Positions 37,912 to 46,721 of a DNA stretch of 64,000 bases are shown in pieces; within the stretch, counting starts at the first letter, position 1; every line of letters begins with the position of its first letter. Origin of the DNA: Pirellulaceae bacterium. Its GTDB lineage: Bacteria > Planctomycetota > Planctomycetia > Pirellulales > Pirellulaceae. The notes under the pieces were generated by a model. It did not search any database and was not told where the DNA came from. It worked only from the letters and a program-made list of their open reading frames with translations. The stretch is taken from contig BPJU01000016.1 of assembly GCA_026004775.1 (NCBI GenBank), forward strand, positions 87,997 to 151,996. Reading direction: 5' to 3'. A program made the translations under genes and the position numbers.

Positions 37912-38122
37912 GTAACCGTTCACGGTTAGAAAATGAAGAACACGATATTGGTTTATGGGGTAGCGGAAGTCGCAAGGCGGACGCGGTAGCGGCGGCCGCA
38001 AGACTTCCGCAACGAAAAAATCTTCGCGAAGCGTCCACATTCCGTAGGCGGAACACGCAAGTGTTCCGCACCTGTGGAATCGAGGCCCTGAAACAACCTG
38101 TGATTCAACCGTGAACGGTTAC
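37912..38122 (+). mobile_element. IS66-like non-autonomous element B, copy 1 (211 bp)
   Basis: The ends are inverted repeats: GTAACCGTTCACGGTT at the left and AACCGTGAACGGTTAC at the right. The flanks GTATAATG (37904-37911) and GTAAAATG (38123-38130) match at 7 of 8 bases, read as an 8-base target duplication. Tips beginning with GTAA and 8-base duplications are typical of IS66. No transposase is encoded. The element sits in the 417-bp gap between the DUF4350 and MoxR genes. A second copy, inverted, is at 46491-46700. Confidence 0.8.
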
Positions 38123-38244
38123 GTAAAATGCAGTTGTAATAAAATGGAATTTGTGTGCGTCGTGGGCCGGCCAGGTGGCTCGGGTGCCGAACGTGAGTTG
38201 ATAGTCGAACAAGTAGAAGAAGCGCAGGGGCGTGGTGAAGGAAC

Positions 38245-39381
38245 TTGCCGGTGGAAGTGGAATTGGTTTGTAACGACTGCGGTCGCGTTCTGCAAATAGA
38301 TAAGCCGACCGCGGGGCAGGTTATTTTGTGTCCGGGGTGTGGTGCTGCCGTCTCCGCCTTGCGTACTGCGATCAGCACTGAGGCGCCGCAGGAACCGGCG
38401 GCGGACGTCACCCCGGTGGGACAGTTGTACCGCAAGATCCGCAGTGAGGTGGGGAAGGTTTTCGTGGGCCAGGAGGAACTAGTTCAGGGTACGCTGGTTG
38501 CGCTGTTGTCCGGCGGGCACGTGCTGATCGAAAGTGTGCCGGGGTTGGGAAAGACGCTGCTGGTTCGTACCTTGGGCAAAGTGCTGGGCTGCCGATTCAC
38601 CCGCATCCAGTTTACCCCGGACTTGATGCCATCGGACATCACGGGGACTCCGGTTTTTGACATGAAGAGCCAGGAGTTTCGGTTCCGGCCCGGGCCGGTG
38701 TTCACGCAACTGTTGTTGGCCGACGAGATCAACCGTTCTCCGGCCAAGACGCATGCGGCGTTGTTGGAGATCATGCAGGAGTTTCGGGTGACGGTCGACG
38801 GGGTGAGCCACCCGTTGGAGCGGCCGTTTCTGGTGTTGGCTACCGAGAACCCGGTGGAGACCGAGGGAACGTATCATTTGCCGGAAGCGCAACTGGATCG
38901 GTTCATGTTCAAGTTGGTGGTGGACTACCCGGACGAGGAAGAGGAGCGTCGTATATTGTGGCTGCACGCTCGGCGAGATGAGATCTTCGAAGGACTGGAC
39001 GAGAAAGTGCAACCGGTCACTTCGCCGCAGGAGCTTCTCGAGACGATGCGGCGGGTGAGCCGTGTCTGGATCGCGCCGGCGGTGGTCGATTATATCAACA
39101 GTTTGGTGCGAGCCACGCGCCGCTGGCCAGCCTTCTTCATGGGTGCGTCCCCTCGGGCGGGTATCGCCTTGCTCTGCGGCGCCCGTACGCTGGCAGCCTT
39201 TCACGGGCGCAATTTCGTCCTACCGGATGATGTACGCGAACTGGCTCTGCCCGCTTTGCGCCACCGAGTGATCCTGACTCCGGAGGCCGAGGTGGAGGGG
39301 ATTACGGTGGATCGTGCTTTGCGGGAGTTGTTGGATTCGGTGGAGGTCCCGCGGTTGGAAGCTCCTGCGTTACCGAGTTAG
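38245..39381 (+). CDS. MoxR-family AAA+ ATPase with N-terminal zinc ribbon
   Basis: The 378-residue protein starts with a zinc-ribbon-like segment (CNDCGRVLQIDKPTAGQVILC and PGCG, about residues 9-33), unusual for MoxR. The AAA+ module follows: Walker A ESVPGLGKTLLVRTLG (about residue 100), Walker B LLLADEINRSPAKTHAALLEIM, sensor 1 ATENPVETEGTYHLPEAQLDRF and a C-terminal lid with ASPRAGIAL. MoxR ATPases act as chaperones, often with VWA or DUF58 partners. The DUF58 gene follows after 8 bases. The start is TTG 38245 or GTG 38251; GAAGGA upstream suits the latter. Confidence 0.9.
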   Translation: MPVEVELVCNDCGRVLQIDKPTAGQVILCPGCGAAVSALRTAISTEAPQEPAADVTPVGQLYRKIRSEVGKVFVGQEELVQGTLVALLSGGHVLIESVPGLGKTLLVRTLGKVLGCRFTRIQFTPDLMPSDITGTPVFDMKSQEFRFRPGPVFTQLLLADEINRSPAKTHAALLEIMQEFRVTVDGVSHPLERPFLVLATENPVETEGTYHLPEAQLDRFMFKLVVDYPDEEEERRILWLHARRDEIFEGLDEKVQPVTSPQELLETMRRVSRVWIAPAVVDYINSLVRATRRWPAFFMGASPRAGIALLCGARTLAAFHGRNFVLPDDVRELALPALRHRVILTPEAEVEGITVDRALRELLDSVEVPRLEAPALPS

Positions 39382-39389
39382 GTGAAACG

Positions 39390-40772
39390 ATGCGCGAAGC
39401 CTGCTGGGCCGCCTGGGGCCTGTTGATCCTGGTGGGACTGCTACCCGCCCGGTACAGTATCTACCCGGGCCGGCGCCTGGCCTGGCTTCTCGGTCTGCCG
39501 GTGTTGTTGGCGGCAGGGACGATCTGGATGCCGGAGCTGGCCGCCTGGCTGATAGCCGCTGATGTGGCCTTGGCGGTTGTTTTGTGGGTCGATTGCAGGC
39601 GGTTGCCACGTGCGAGCGATCTGCGGGTGGAGCGGCGATTCGTAAAAGTAGCCTCGCTCGATCGACGGCATGAGGTTCGCTTGATCGTCGCGAGTCAGGG
39701 CCGCCGGTGCTGGACGATTACGGTGCGCGATGATCTTTCTCCGGATGACGGTCGGCTTCCGGAGGATTTGCGGGCGCGCATCGAGCCTGGCCAGTCGATC
39801 CAGTGGCGTTACGGGTGGGTACCAAGAAGGCGGGGTGTGGTCTATTTGCGGGCGGTACACGTGAGGGCTGACAGCCCGTGGAAACTGTGGTATCGCCAAT
39901 TGCGAATCGTCAAACCGGCCGAAATACATGTCTATCCCAATATCCGGCAATTGGCGGAATATGCTCTGCTGGTGCGTACGAATCGGCTGAATCTGTTGGG
40001 CGTGCGGCGCGTCCGCAAATGGGGGCAGGATCACGACTTTGAACGCTTGCGCGACTACACGCCGGACGACAATTATCGACATATCGAGTGGCGTGCCACC
40101 GCCAGACGCCGCAAGCTGACCGTGAAAGATTTTCAGATCAGCCAAAGCCAGCGGGTGATGTTGTTATTGGATTGCGGCAGGATGATGGCCGGTAGTTGGG
40201 ATGGGATGTCGTTGCTGGATCATGCTTTGAATGCGGCGTTGATGCTGGCCTATGCCGCTCTCCGGCAGGGCGACTCGGTTGGGCTGGTCTGTTTTGGCAA
40301 CGAGTTGACTGCTTTCGTGCCGCCGCGGTCGGGACTTACCCACATGCGGCAACTGGTGCGGGGCGTATTTGACCAGCAACCGCGGATGGTACAACCGCGT
40401 TATGACCGGTTACTGGCACGACTGGGGGCGTGTTGCCGCAAGCGGACGCTGATGGTGTTGATTTCCAACGTAGTGGACCAGGTCAGTCGAGACGGGATCG
40501 AACAGTTATTGGCCAGCCAGCGCCGGCGGCATTTGACGCTGGCCGTGTTGCTTCGGGATCCGTCGTTGTTCGCACCGCTGGAGGAACCATCTCCACCAGG
40601 CACGCGCTCCTGGTACCGGGCGGCGGCAGCCGCAGTCGTTGCCCAGTGGCGAAACGACATGATCCAGAAGCTCCAACATGGCGGGCATCTGGTGTTGGAC
40701 GTCTCCCCCAGCCGCTTGACGTCTTCGTTGATCTCCGAATACCTGGCGATCAAAGCAGCTCACCTGCTTTGA
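39390..40772 (+). CDS. DUF58 protein, MoxR partner
   Basis: The 460-residue protein has two N-terminal membrane segments, a beta-rich region and the DUF58 core with the block VRKWGQDHDFERLRDYTPDDNYRHIEWRATARR, followed by a VWA-like part with VMLLLDCGRMM (a degenerate MIDAS start). DUF58 proteins are the usual partners of MoxR. It is the last gene of the cluster. Confidence 0.9.
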   Translation: MREACWAAWGLLILVGLLPARYSIYPGRRLAWLLGLPVLLAAGTIWMPELAAWLIAADVALAVVLWVDCRRLPRASDLRVERRFVKVASLDRRHEVRLIVASQGRRCWTITVRDDLSPDDGRLPEDLRARIEPGQSIQWRYGWVPRRRGVVYLRAVHVRADSPWKLWYRQLRIVKPAEIHVYPNIRQLAEYALLVRTNRLNLLGVRRVRKWGQDHDFERLRDYTPDDNYRHIEWRATARRRKLTVKDFQISQSQRVMLLLDCGRMMAGSWDGMSLLDHALNAALMLAYAALRQGDSVGLVCFGNELTAFVPPRSGLTHMRQLVRGVFDQQPRMVQPRYDRLLARLGACCRKRTLMVLISNVVDQVSRDGIEQLLASQRRRHLTLAVLLRDPSLFAPLEEPSPPGTRSWYRAAAAAVVAQWRNDMIQKLQHGGHLVLDVSPSRLTSSLISEYLAIKAAHLL

Positions 40773-40920
40773 CCGGCCGGGGATCCCCACCTGCAACAAA
40801 ACACGGTATCCTTACGGCAATCATGTGTGGTGTTGTTGCGACTGACTTTGGATGCATGGATCGTCGGCGCACGACCCCCGAAAATGTTAGTCGAGCGAAC
40901 AGAGGAGGCACGCGAGCACT

Positions 40921-42183
40921 ATGAGTAGGGTGAAATGTTTCGGCATTCTGATGGTATGGTTCGGGGTGATTCCCGCAGGAGCCGCGGAAGCGGTGCGGCA
41001 TGACTGGCCTCAGTGGCAGGGGCCGGCGCGCGACAATATTTCTCGAGAGACGGGTTTGTTGGCATCGTGGCCGGCCGGCGGCCCGCCCCGCATGTGGCTC
41101 TATGACCAGGCCGGCAACGGTTACTCGGGTCCGGCAATCGTCGAGGGAAATCTTTACGTGATGGGGACGCGCCACGATCGCGAGGTGGTGTTGGCTCTGG
41201 ATGCGCGCACCGGCCAGGAGCGTTGGGCCACGCCCATCGACGCTGTCTACCGCAACAACTGGGGTGATGGCCCGCGGGCTACCCCGACGGTGGACGAGGA
41301 TCGGGTTTATGTGTTGAGCGGCCAGGGTACGCTGGCCTGCTTGAACCGCAACAACGGCCAGATCCTTTGGTCTCGTACCATGGAAAGCCTGGGCGGTAGA
41401 CGCCCTGGTTGGGGATACTGCGAGTCGGTGTTGATCGATGGCCCGTATGTCGTCTGTACACCAGGGGGACGCCGCGGCACGATCGCCTGCCTGGATAAGA
41501 AAACCGGCGAGCCGGTCTGGCAGAGCCACGAAATCCAGGATGGAGCTCAGTATGCATCGATCCGAATCCTGGAGGCGTTCGGCCAGAAGCAGTACGTACA
41601 GTTAACGATGGAACATCTGTTTGGAGTGCGGGCGTCGGATGGCAAATTGCTATGGCAGGTCGAGTTTCCCGGCCGCACCGCCGTGATTCCCACCCCGGTA
41701 GTGCACCCCCAGCAACCGGCCGTTTTTGTGACCGCCGGCTACGGGGCGGGCTGCAAAATGGTCACCCTCTCCCAACCCGACTCGGCAACGGTTGTCTACG
41801 ACAACAAGAACATGAAAAACCACCACGGCGGCGTGGTGCTCGTGGGCGATTACTTGTATGGTTATTCCGACAACGTCGGCTGGGTGTGCATGGAATTCGC
41901 CACGGGTGAGTTGGTATGGAATGAAAAGCGGGCTTTGGGCAAAGGGTCGCTCACCTGCGCCGACGGCAAGTTGTACTGTTTGAGTGAGGATCGGGGTGAA
42001 GTGGTTTTGGTGGATGCGTCGCCCGAGGGGTGGCACGAGCATGGCCGCTTCCAACTGGCTCCGCAATCGAACATCCGCAGCCGCCAGGGACGCATCTGGA
42101 CCCATCCGGTAGTGGCCGACGGAAAACTCTATCTTCGCGACCAGGAATATATCTACTGTTACGACATACGCAGCGGGCAGTAG
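40921..42183 (+). CDS. Secreted PQQ-type beta-propeller protein
   Basis: The 420-residue protein has a signal peptide (about residues 1-22) and a beta-propeller of repeats such as GNLYVMGTRHDREVVLALDA, VYVLSGQGTLACLN and WVCMEFATGELVWNEK, in the style of PQQ-like or BamB-like proteins. The WPQWQGPARDN opening is common in planctomycete members of this group. No PQQ-binding or catalytic residues are evident, so a scaffold or binding role is more likely. GAGGAGG lies upstream of ATG 40921. Confidence 0.85.
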   Translation: MSRVKCFGILMVWFGVIPAGAAEAVRHDWPQWQGPARDNISRETGLLASWPAGGPPRMWLYDQAGNGYSGPAIVEGNLYVMGTRHDREVVLALDARTGQERWATPIDAVYRNNWGDGPRATPTVDEDRVYVLSGQGTLACLNRNNGQILWSRTMESLGGRRPGWGYCESVLIDGPYVVCTPGGRRGTIACLDKKTGEPVWQSHEIQDGAQYASIRILEAFGQKQYVQLTMEHLFGVRASDGKLLWQVEFPGRTAVIPTPVVHPQQPAVFVTAGYGAGCKMVTLSQPDSATVVYDNKNMKNHHGGVVLVGDYLYGYSDNVGWVCMEFATGELVWNEKRALGKGSLTCADGKLYCLSEDRGEVVLVDASPEGWHEHGRFQLAPQSNIRSRQGRIWTHPVVADGKLYLRDQEYIYCYDIRSGQ

Positions 42184-42196
42184 ACCCGGACAGGGC

Positions 42197-43222
42197 ATGA
42201 AAATCGGTATTGTTGGCTACCAAGGGACTGGCAAGACGACGCTGTTCGAGTGGCTGAGCCAAACGGAGGCGGATCCGGCACTGGCACATCTCGGCCAGAG
42301 TGTAACGGTGCCGGTGCCGGATCCCCGAGTACACCGGTTGGCGGCGATCTATCAGCCCAAGAAAGTGACGCTGGCCGGATTGGAGTTGGCCGATACGCCA
42401 GGCTTGGCTCCAGAACAAGAAGGTAATGCCGCAAAACTGGCATCCATCCGGGAAGCGGGTTGCCTGGTGATCGTTGTGCCGGCCTTCAACGGTCAGGATC
42501 CGACTACACAACTGGCGAATTTTCGTGACGATCTGTTGTTGGCCGATCTGCAAATTGTGGCGGGGCGCATCGAGCGCGTGCGTGACTCGCTCCGTAAACC
42601 ACGCCCCAACCGTGACGAACTGGCCAAGGAACTGGAACTGCTGGAAGAAATCCACCGGGCCCTGGAAGTCGGAACGCATCTGCTTCAGTTGGAACTGACT
42701 CCCGATCAACAACGGATGCTGCGTTCCTTTCAGTTGTTTAATCTGAAGCCGAGGTTTGTGGTAGTGAACTTGGCTGACGATGAACCGCAACCGGAGCAAT
42801 ACCGGTCACTGGATGGCGAAACAGAGGTGGAAGCCGTAGCGGTGCGGTTGCAGCATGAGCTGGCGCGGTTGCCGGCGGACGAACGGGCGGCGTTTTGTGA
42901 AGAGATGGGGGTGGTGGAGGTGGATCGAGGTGAGATTCTGCGGCGGTTGGTCGCCGCCTCCGGGCAAATTGTCTTTTTTACAGCCGGCGAGCGGGAAGTC
43001 CGCTCGTGGATGGTGCGCCAGGGCTGTACCGCCGTGGAGGCGGCAGCCGCCATCCACACGGATCTGGCTCGAGGCTTCGTACGTGCCGAAGTGATGCGGT
43101 GGGAGGACCTGGTGCGGCTGGGAAGCGAACGGGAAGTGAAAGCTCATAACCTGGTGCGCCGCGAGTCGAAAGATTACGTTATCCAGGACGGTGATGTGAT
43201 CTACATACAACATCATTCGTAA
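42197..43222 (+). CDS. YchF-like Obg-family GTPase/ATPase
   Basis: The 341-residue protein starts with the P-loop IGIVGYQGTGKTTLFEWL. Switch 2 is LADTPGL, and a coiled region of RERV...LLEEIHRALEVG type follows. The C-terminal TGS/DUF933 domain has AGEREVRSWMVRQG, AAIHTDLARGFVRAEVM and KDYVIQDGDVI. These match YchF, a ribosome-associated nucleotidase. The G4 position reads VVVNLAD in place of the YchF NxxE, so it is a divergent member. It begins 14 bases after the propeller gene. Confidence 0.85.
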   Translation: MKIGIVGYQGTGKTTLFEWLSQTEADPALAHLGQSVTVPVPDPRVHRLAAIYQPKKVTLAGLELADTPGLAPEQEGNAAKLASIREAGCLVIVVPAFNGQDPTTQLANFRDDLLLADLQIVAGRIERVRDSLRKPRPNRDELAKELELLEEIHRALEVGTHLLQLELTPDQQRMLRSFQLFNLKPRFVVVNLADDEPQPEQYRSLDGETEVEAVAVRLQHELARLPADERAAFCEEMGVVEVDRGEILRRLVAASGQIVFFTAGEREVRSWMVRQGCTAVEAAAAIHTDLARGFVRAEVMRWEDLVRLGSEREVKAHNLVRRESKDYVIQDGDVIYIQHHS

Positions 43223-43504
43223 TGTTACCCAGCGCTGAGGTGTGAAGACAGCATTGATCCGGCACCTTCACCCAGCGGACTCGTCGTCCGACCCACAAGC
43301 GCCTGACCGGTGTATCGGTCGTCTGATCGTAGTCACCCGATCACCCGTTCCCCGCTCGCCTGCTCCTTCGCTTTCTCGTTCCCGAAAAAATGCTCTCGAA
43401 AAATGCAAAATGCTCTGGCCCCGGTTTCTATTTTCTGTTATTGTTCCACGCCGAGTTCTTGAGCAAATACGGCCAACGGAAATCGTCCGCCAAAGGAGAG
43501 CAGG

Positions 43505-44623
43505 ATGCAAGGTGCGGTAAGGAGGCGGGTTTTGGCGGCTCTGGCAGGGCTTGCCGCTTGGTGGTCCGTTTGCGGTGTCGTCTGGGCAATACCGAACCTC
43601 CAGAATCTCATTCCGTTCGGCAAACGTGTCGAAGCCGACCCTACGAAAACCTACCTGCTCACCGAAGACCAAGGTCCCTGGATGATTCTGGCCTGCTCGT
43701 TCTCCGGTCCCGGCGCCGAACAGCAGGCGCATGAGCTGGTGCTGGAGCTGCGGCAGCGCTTCAATCTGGAAGCTTATCAGCACAAGCGTACATTCGACTA
43801 TACGGAACCGGTCCAGGGTCTGGGATACGACAAATACGGAAACCCTCGCCGTATGCGCTACCGCCAAAACGTGAAGATCGAAGAGATCGGCGTTCTAGTG
43901 GGAAATTTCGACAGCCCCGATGAACCGGCCATCCAGGCGACACTCCACAAGATCAAATACGCTCGTCCCGACTGCCTCGACCTGGAAAAGCGGAAAACCA
44001 GTTACCAGCGTTTTGCGGGACTGCGCGAGCTACAGCGGCGATTGAGTCCCGATCCGGAGAAGAAAGAGATGGGACCGATGCGTGCCGCCTTCGTGACGCG
44101 CAATCCACTGCTTCCCGAAGAATACTTCCGGCCCACCGGTATCGACCCGGTGATACTGCAAATGAATACCGGGGCTCCTTACAGCCTGCTGGAGTGTCCA
44201 GGCAAGTATACGGTGCGCGTGGCGTCGTTCCGAGGCGAGGCGACGATGAAAGTAAACGAACCGCTGGAAAAACGGTCGCTTTTCGGTCGAGGGCCCAGCA
44301 AACTGGAACAAGCTGCCGAAAAGGCTCATCGACTCACCATGGCCCTGCGGGAAAAAGGCATCGAGGCCTACCAATGGCACGACATTTTTGAAAGTGTCGT
44401 GACCATCGGAAGCTTCGATTCGGTCGGTACTCCGCGGCCGGACGGCTATGTGGAAATCAACCCGGACATCCATGCCATTATCGAGACCTACCGGGCACGA
44501 CCTCGCCCGCTGCCCAACGGATTGATCGGTCTGGAGCCGAAGATGCTCGATGGGATCCCGTTTGATGTCCAGCCGCTGCCCGTTCGTGTTCCCAAGGTAA
44601 CAGCCCGATCCGCGGGGCGGTAG
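43505..44623 (+). CDS. Secreted protein with two SPOR-like regions
   Basis: The 372-residue protein has a signal peptide (about residues 1-28). Two segments resemble SPOR domains: TYLLTEDQGPWMILACSFSG with AHELVLELRQRFNLEAY (about residues 47-97) and GKYTVRVASFRG with AEKAHRLTMALREKGIEAY and VTIGSFDS (about residues 236-304). SPOR domains bind denuded peptidoglycan glycans in many bacteria. The similarity is at pattern level only and the role is not established. Confidence 0.6.
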   Translation: MQGAVRRRVLAALAGLAAWWSVCGVVWAIPNLQNLIPFGKRVEADPTKTYLLTEDQGPWMILACSFSGPGAEQQAHELVLELRQRFNLEAYQHKRTFDYTEPVQGLGYDKYGNPRRMRYRQNVKIEEIGVLVGNFDSPDEPAIQATLHKIKYARPDCLDLEKRKTSYQRFAGLRELQRRLSPDPEKKEMGPMRAAFVTRNPLLPEEYFRPTGIDPVILQMNTGAPYSLLECPGKYTVRVASFRGEATMKVNEPLEKRSLFGRGPSKLEQAAEKAHRLTMALREKGIEAYQWHDIFESVVTIGSFDSVGTPRPDGYVEINPDIHAIIETYRARPRPLPNGLIGLEPKMLDGIPFDVQPLPVRVPKVTARSAGR

Positions 44624-45238
44624 CCGTTCCAGATGGCGTTTCTTGGTCGCTTTAGATCAGCCGTACAGAATATTCGTCGCCCGGCCACCACCATGACCTC
44701 AGGCCCGCTAAACACCTCCCGCCGATTGCTTGCTTTCATGCCAGTGTTTCATGGACGAGGCGGGGTTAGTGGACTAAATAGCTTTGCATAATTTGGCATC
44801 ATGTCGACGTTTAGGCGGCGATACAAGTCAACCCTTGGTGTCCACGCAAGTTACGGTCCTCAAGATATCGAAGCACGTTACCTGCTAATTCATCCATGCT
44901 CCGGCATTGGTGGTTACGGGTCACATTATCATGCAGGTCACGCCATACGCGCTCAATGCGATTCTCGTTCGGACAGTAAGGTGGCAAGAAGTGTAATCGG
45001 CCACGCCCGCGCAGCTGCCGTACGAACTGTTGGGTCTGCTTGCTCTTATGGATTTTAAAATTGTCCAGTATCAAATGGATCCGTTTGGCTTGCGGGAACA
45101 ACTCCGGTAGCTTCCGAACCAGGGAAAGGAACAAGGCACTGTTCTTGTGCGTCCCACCGGTCCAAATCAACTTCTGTGTCCGAGCATCTAAAGCACCCGC
45201 CATAGAGCACTTCTGGTTCTTGCCGGGAGTGAGACTTG

Positions 45239-45296
45239 CTTTTGCTGTCCAGGTAGCATCCAATCTGCTTTTGCTGTCCAGGTAGCATCCAATCCG
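45239..45296. repeat. 29-bp tandem duplication in IS630 transposase
   Basis: Two copies of a 29-bp unit (45239-45267 and 45268-45296) differ at one base. The unit is not a multiple of three and causes the frame change in the transposase. Confidence 0.9.
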
Positions 45297-45344
45297 CTCC
45301 AATTTTCGGGTTCAAATGAATGTCCACTTCATCCACATAGAACA

Positions 45345-45542
45345 CATGCTCGCCCCGATTCTTGGTAGCTGCCAGACGTCGCAGATACGCCACACGCCTT
45401 TTGTTGGCCTTTTCCGGCATGCGACAGATCGCCACCGGCTTCACATGCTCGCCCCGATTCTTGGTAGCTGCCAGACGTCGCAGATACGCCACACGCCTTT
45501 TGTTGGCCTTTTCCGGCATGCGACAGATCGCCACCGGCTTCG
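45345..45542. repeat. 99-bp tandem duplication in IS630 transposase
   Basis: Two 99-bp copies (45345-45443 and 45444-45542) are near-identical. The duplication is in frame and repeats 33 residues beginning KPVAICRMPEKANKRR. Confidence 0.92.
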
Positions 45543-45960
45543 GGCGGCCACGCCGTGCCTTGATCATACGTAAGACACGCCACAGCGTAGAGATGTGAAC
45601 CTTTACTCCGGTTTGCTGCGTCATCACGGCCACCAGCAGTTCCAGCGTCCAGGTCGGACGTACATACCCGAAGTCGCGGGGTGTTTTCGATACCACACTC
45701 ATCAACACGTACACGAAGCTATCGTCTACCTTGGGCCGACCATTGTCCTCCCGCCGATCAAAGAGTCGTGCAACTCCCTCTTCCCGAAACCGCTTCAGTA
45801 CGCGCGACACGCCCGACTGGTGGCAACCGACGCTCTCAGCAATAGCCCGCTGGCTCGATCGCTTGGCCGCCAGCAGCACGATTTGACAACGTTCTGCTAA
45901 ATGCTTGTCCTTCGTCTCGCGACGCAGTTTACGCAACTTCCACTTGATCCCGGAGCCCCT

Positions 45961-46004
45961 AAACGCAGTAACCTCCTTGTCTAAACGCAGTAACCTCCTT
46001 GTCA
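45961..46004. repeat. 22-bp tandem duplication near IS630 transposase start
   Basis: Two 22-bp copies (45961-45982 and 45983-46004) differ only in the last base. The unit is not a multiple of three and changes the frame used at the transposase N-terminus. Confidence 0.88.
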
Positions 46005-46241
46005 TAGAGATTTCCTCCATGTACTGTGCGAACTGCCTACAACTGCCCCCGAGGAAATCTCTATTTTTTGTCAACTTACGCAAGATCAATCTACAACTGA
46101 CCTTGCGAGCGATGCCGAATATTGCAAAGCTATTTAGCGGCTAAAGAGGCATGGATTAACTTGGCAGTGTTATGACCCGAGCGAGTTTTTTCGTGTTAGT
46201 TCTTGTAGCAGTGCTGCGGGTATAGTTGTGTTAGACTGCCC

Positions 46242-46283
46242 CCTCACCCCGGCCCTCTCCCCCTAAAGGGGGAGAGGGAGTGG
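46242..46283. repeat. GC-rich hairpin repeat
   Basis: The arms CCCTCTCCCCT and AGGGGGAGAGGG (46254-46278) form a near-perfect hairpin with one unpaired G, preceded by CCCTCACCCCGG. Similar stem-loops are common dispersed intergenic repeats in bacteria. It could also act as a terminator, although no U run follows. The rest of 46137-46490 shows no gene. Confidence 0.55.
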
Positions 46284-46490
46284 CTCCTGTAGTCTGCACT
46301 CGACTCTGTCGTCAAGTAGCAATGCGGCACCTTGGTAGGAAATGGTAACGTTTCTTCCCCTCGAAAGTAACCTGTCACGACGCCATTTTTGCGCTGTGAA
46401 GACGTTTTCGGCACATTGGCAATAGAACGAAAATAATACGTATCAAGACGAAGTTATTTGACGCGCTTTAACGGGCCGCGTAACACTACC

Positions 46491-46700
46491 GTAACCGTTC
46501 ACGGTTGAATCACAGGCTGTTTCGGGGCCTTGGTTTCACACGTGCGGAACACTTGCGTGTTCCGCATACGGAATGTGGACGCTTCGCGAAGATTTTTCGT
46601 TGCGGAAGTCTTGCGGCGGCCGCTACCGCGTCCGCCTTGCGACTTCCGCTACCGCATAAACCAATATCGTGTTCTTCATTTTCTAACCGTGAACGGTTAC
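46491..46700 (-). mobile_element. IS66-like non-autonomous element B, copy 2 (210 bp)
   Basis: This is the inverted counterpart of the element at 37912-38122, with the same terminal repeats GTAACCGTTCACGGTT and AACCGTGAACGGTTAC. A perfect 8-base direct repeat ACACTACC flanks it (46483-46490 and 46701-46708), indicating transposition. Internal inverted repeats (GCGGAACACTTGCGTGTTCCGC) form a further hairpin. It ends 21 bases before the lutC stop codon. Confidence 0.88.
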
Positions 46701-46721
46701 ACACTACCAATTTATGCAACG

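Larger units (their letters stand above)
44811..46020 (-). pseudogene. Disrupted IS630-family transposase
   Basis: The N-terminal part has the helix-turn-helix KHLAERCQIVLLAAKRSSQR and QSGVSRVLKRFREEG. The DDE domain includes VFYVDEVDIHLNPKIGADW and, in a second frame, HLILDNFKIHKSKQTQ and FLPPYCPNENRIERVWRDLH, which carry the other acidic residues. The frame breaks at a 29-bp duplication (45239-45296). A 99-bp in-frame duplication (45345-45542) doubles 33 residues between the helix-turn-helix and catalytic parts. A 22-bp duplication (45961-46004) shifts the start region. The product is unlikely to be active. Confidence 0.88.
44775..46136 (-). mobile_element. IS630-family insertion sequence, degraded (1.36 kb)
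   Basis: Imperfect inverted repeats mark the ends: both begin with CTAAATAGCTTTGCA (left from 44774, right on the complement to 46137). A TA dinucleotide lies at each tip (44775-44776 and 46135-46136), as expected for IS630 insertion at TA. The transposase between them runs on the minus strand and is disrupted. Three internal tandem duplications (29, 99 and 22 bp) are present. Confidence 0.85.

Noticed and set aside
45316..45598. Plus-strand frames across the 99-bp duplication
   Set aside because: They are antisense to the IS630 transposase; the repeated peptide only mirrors the duplication.
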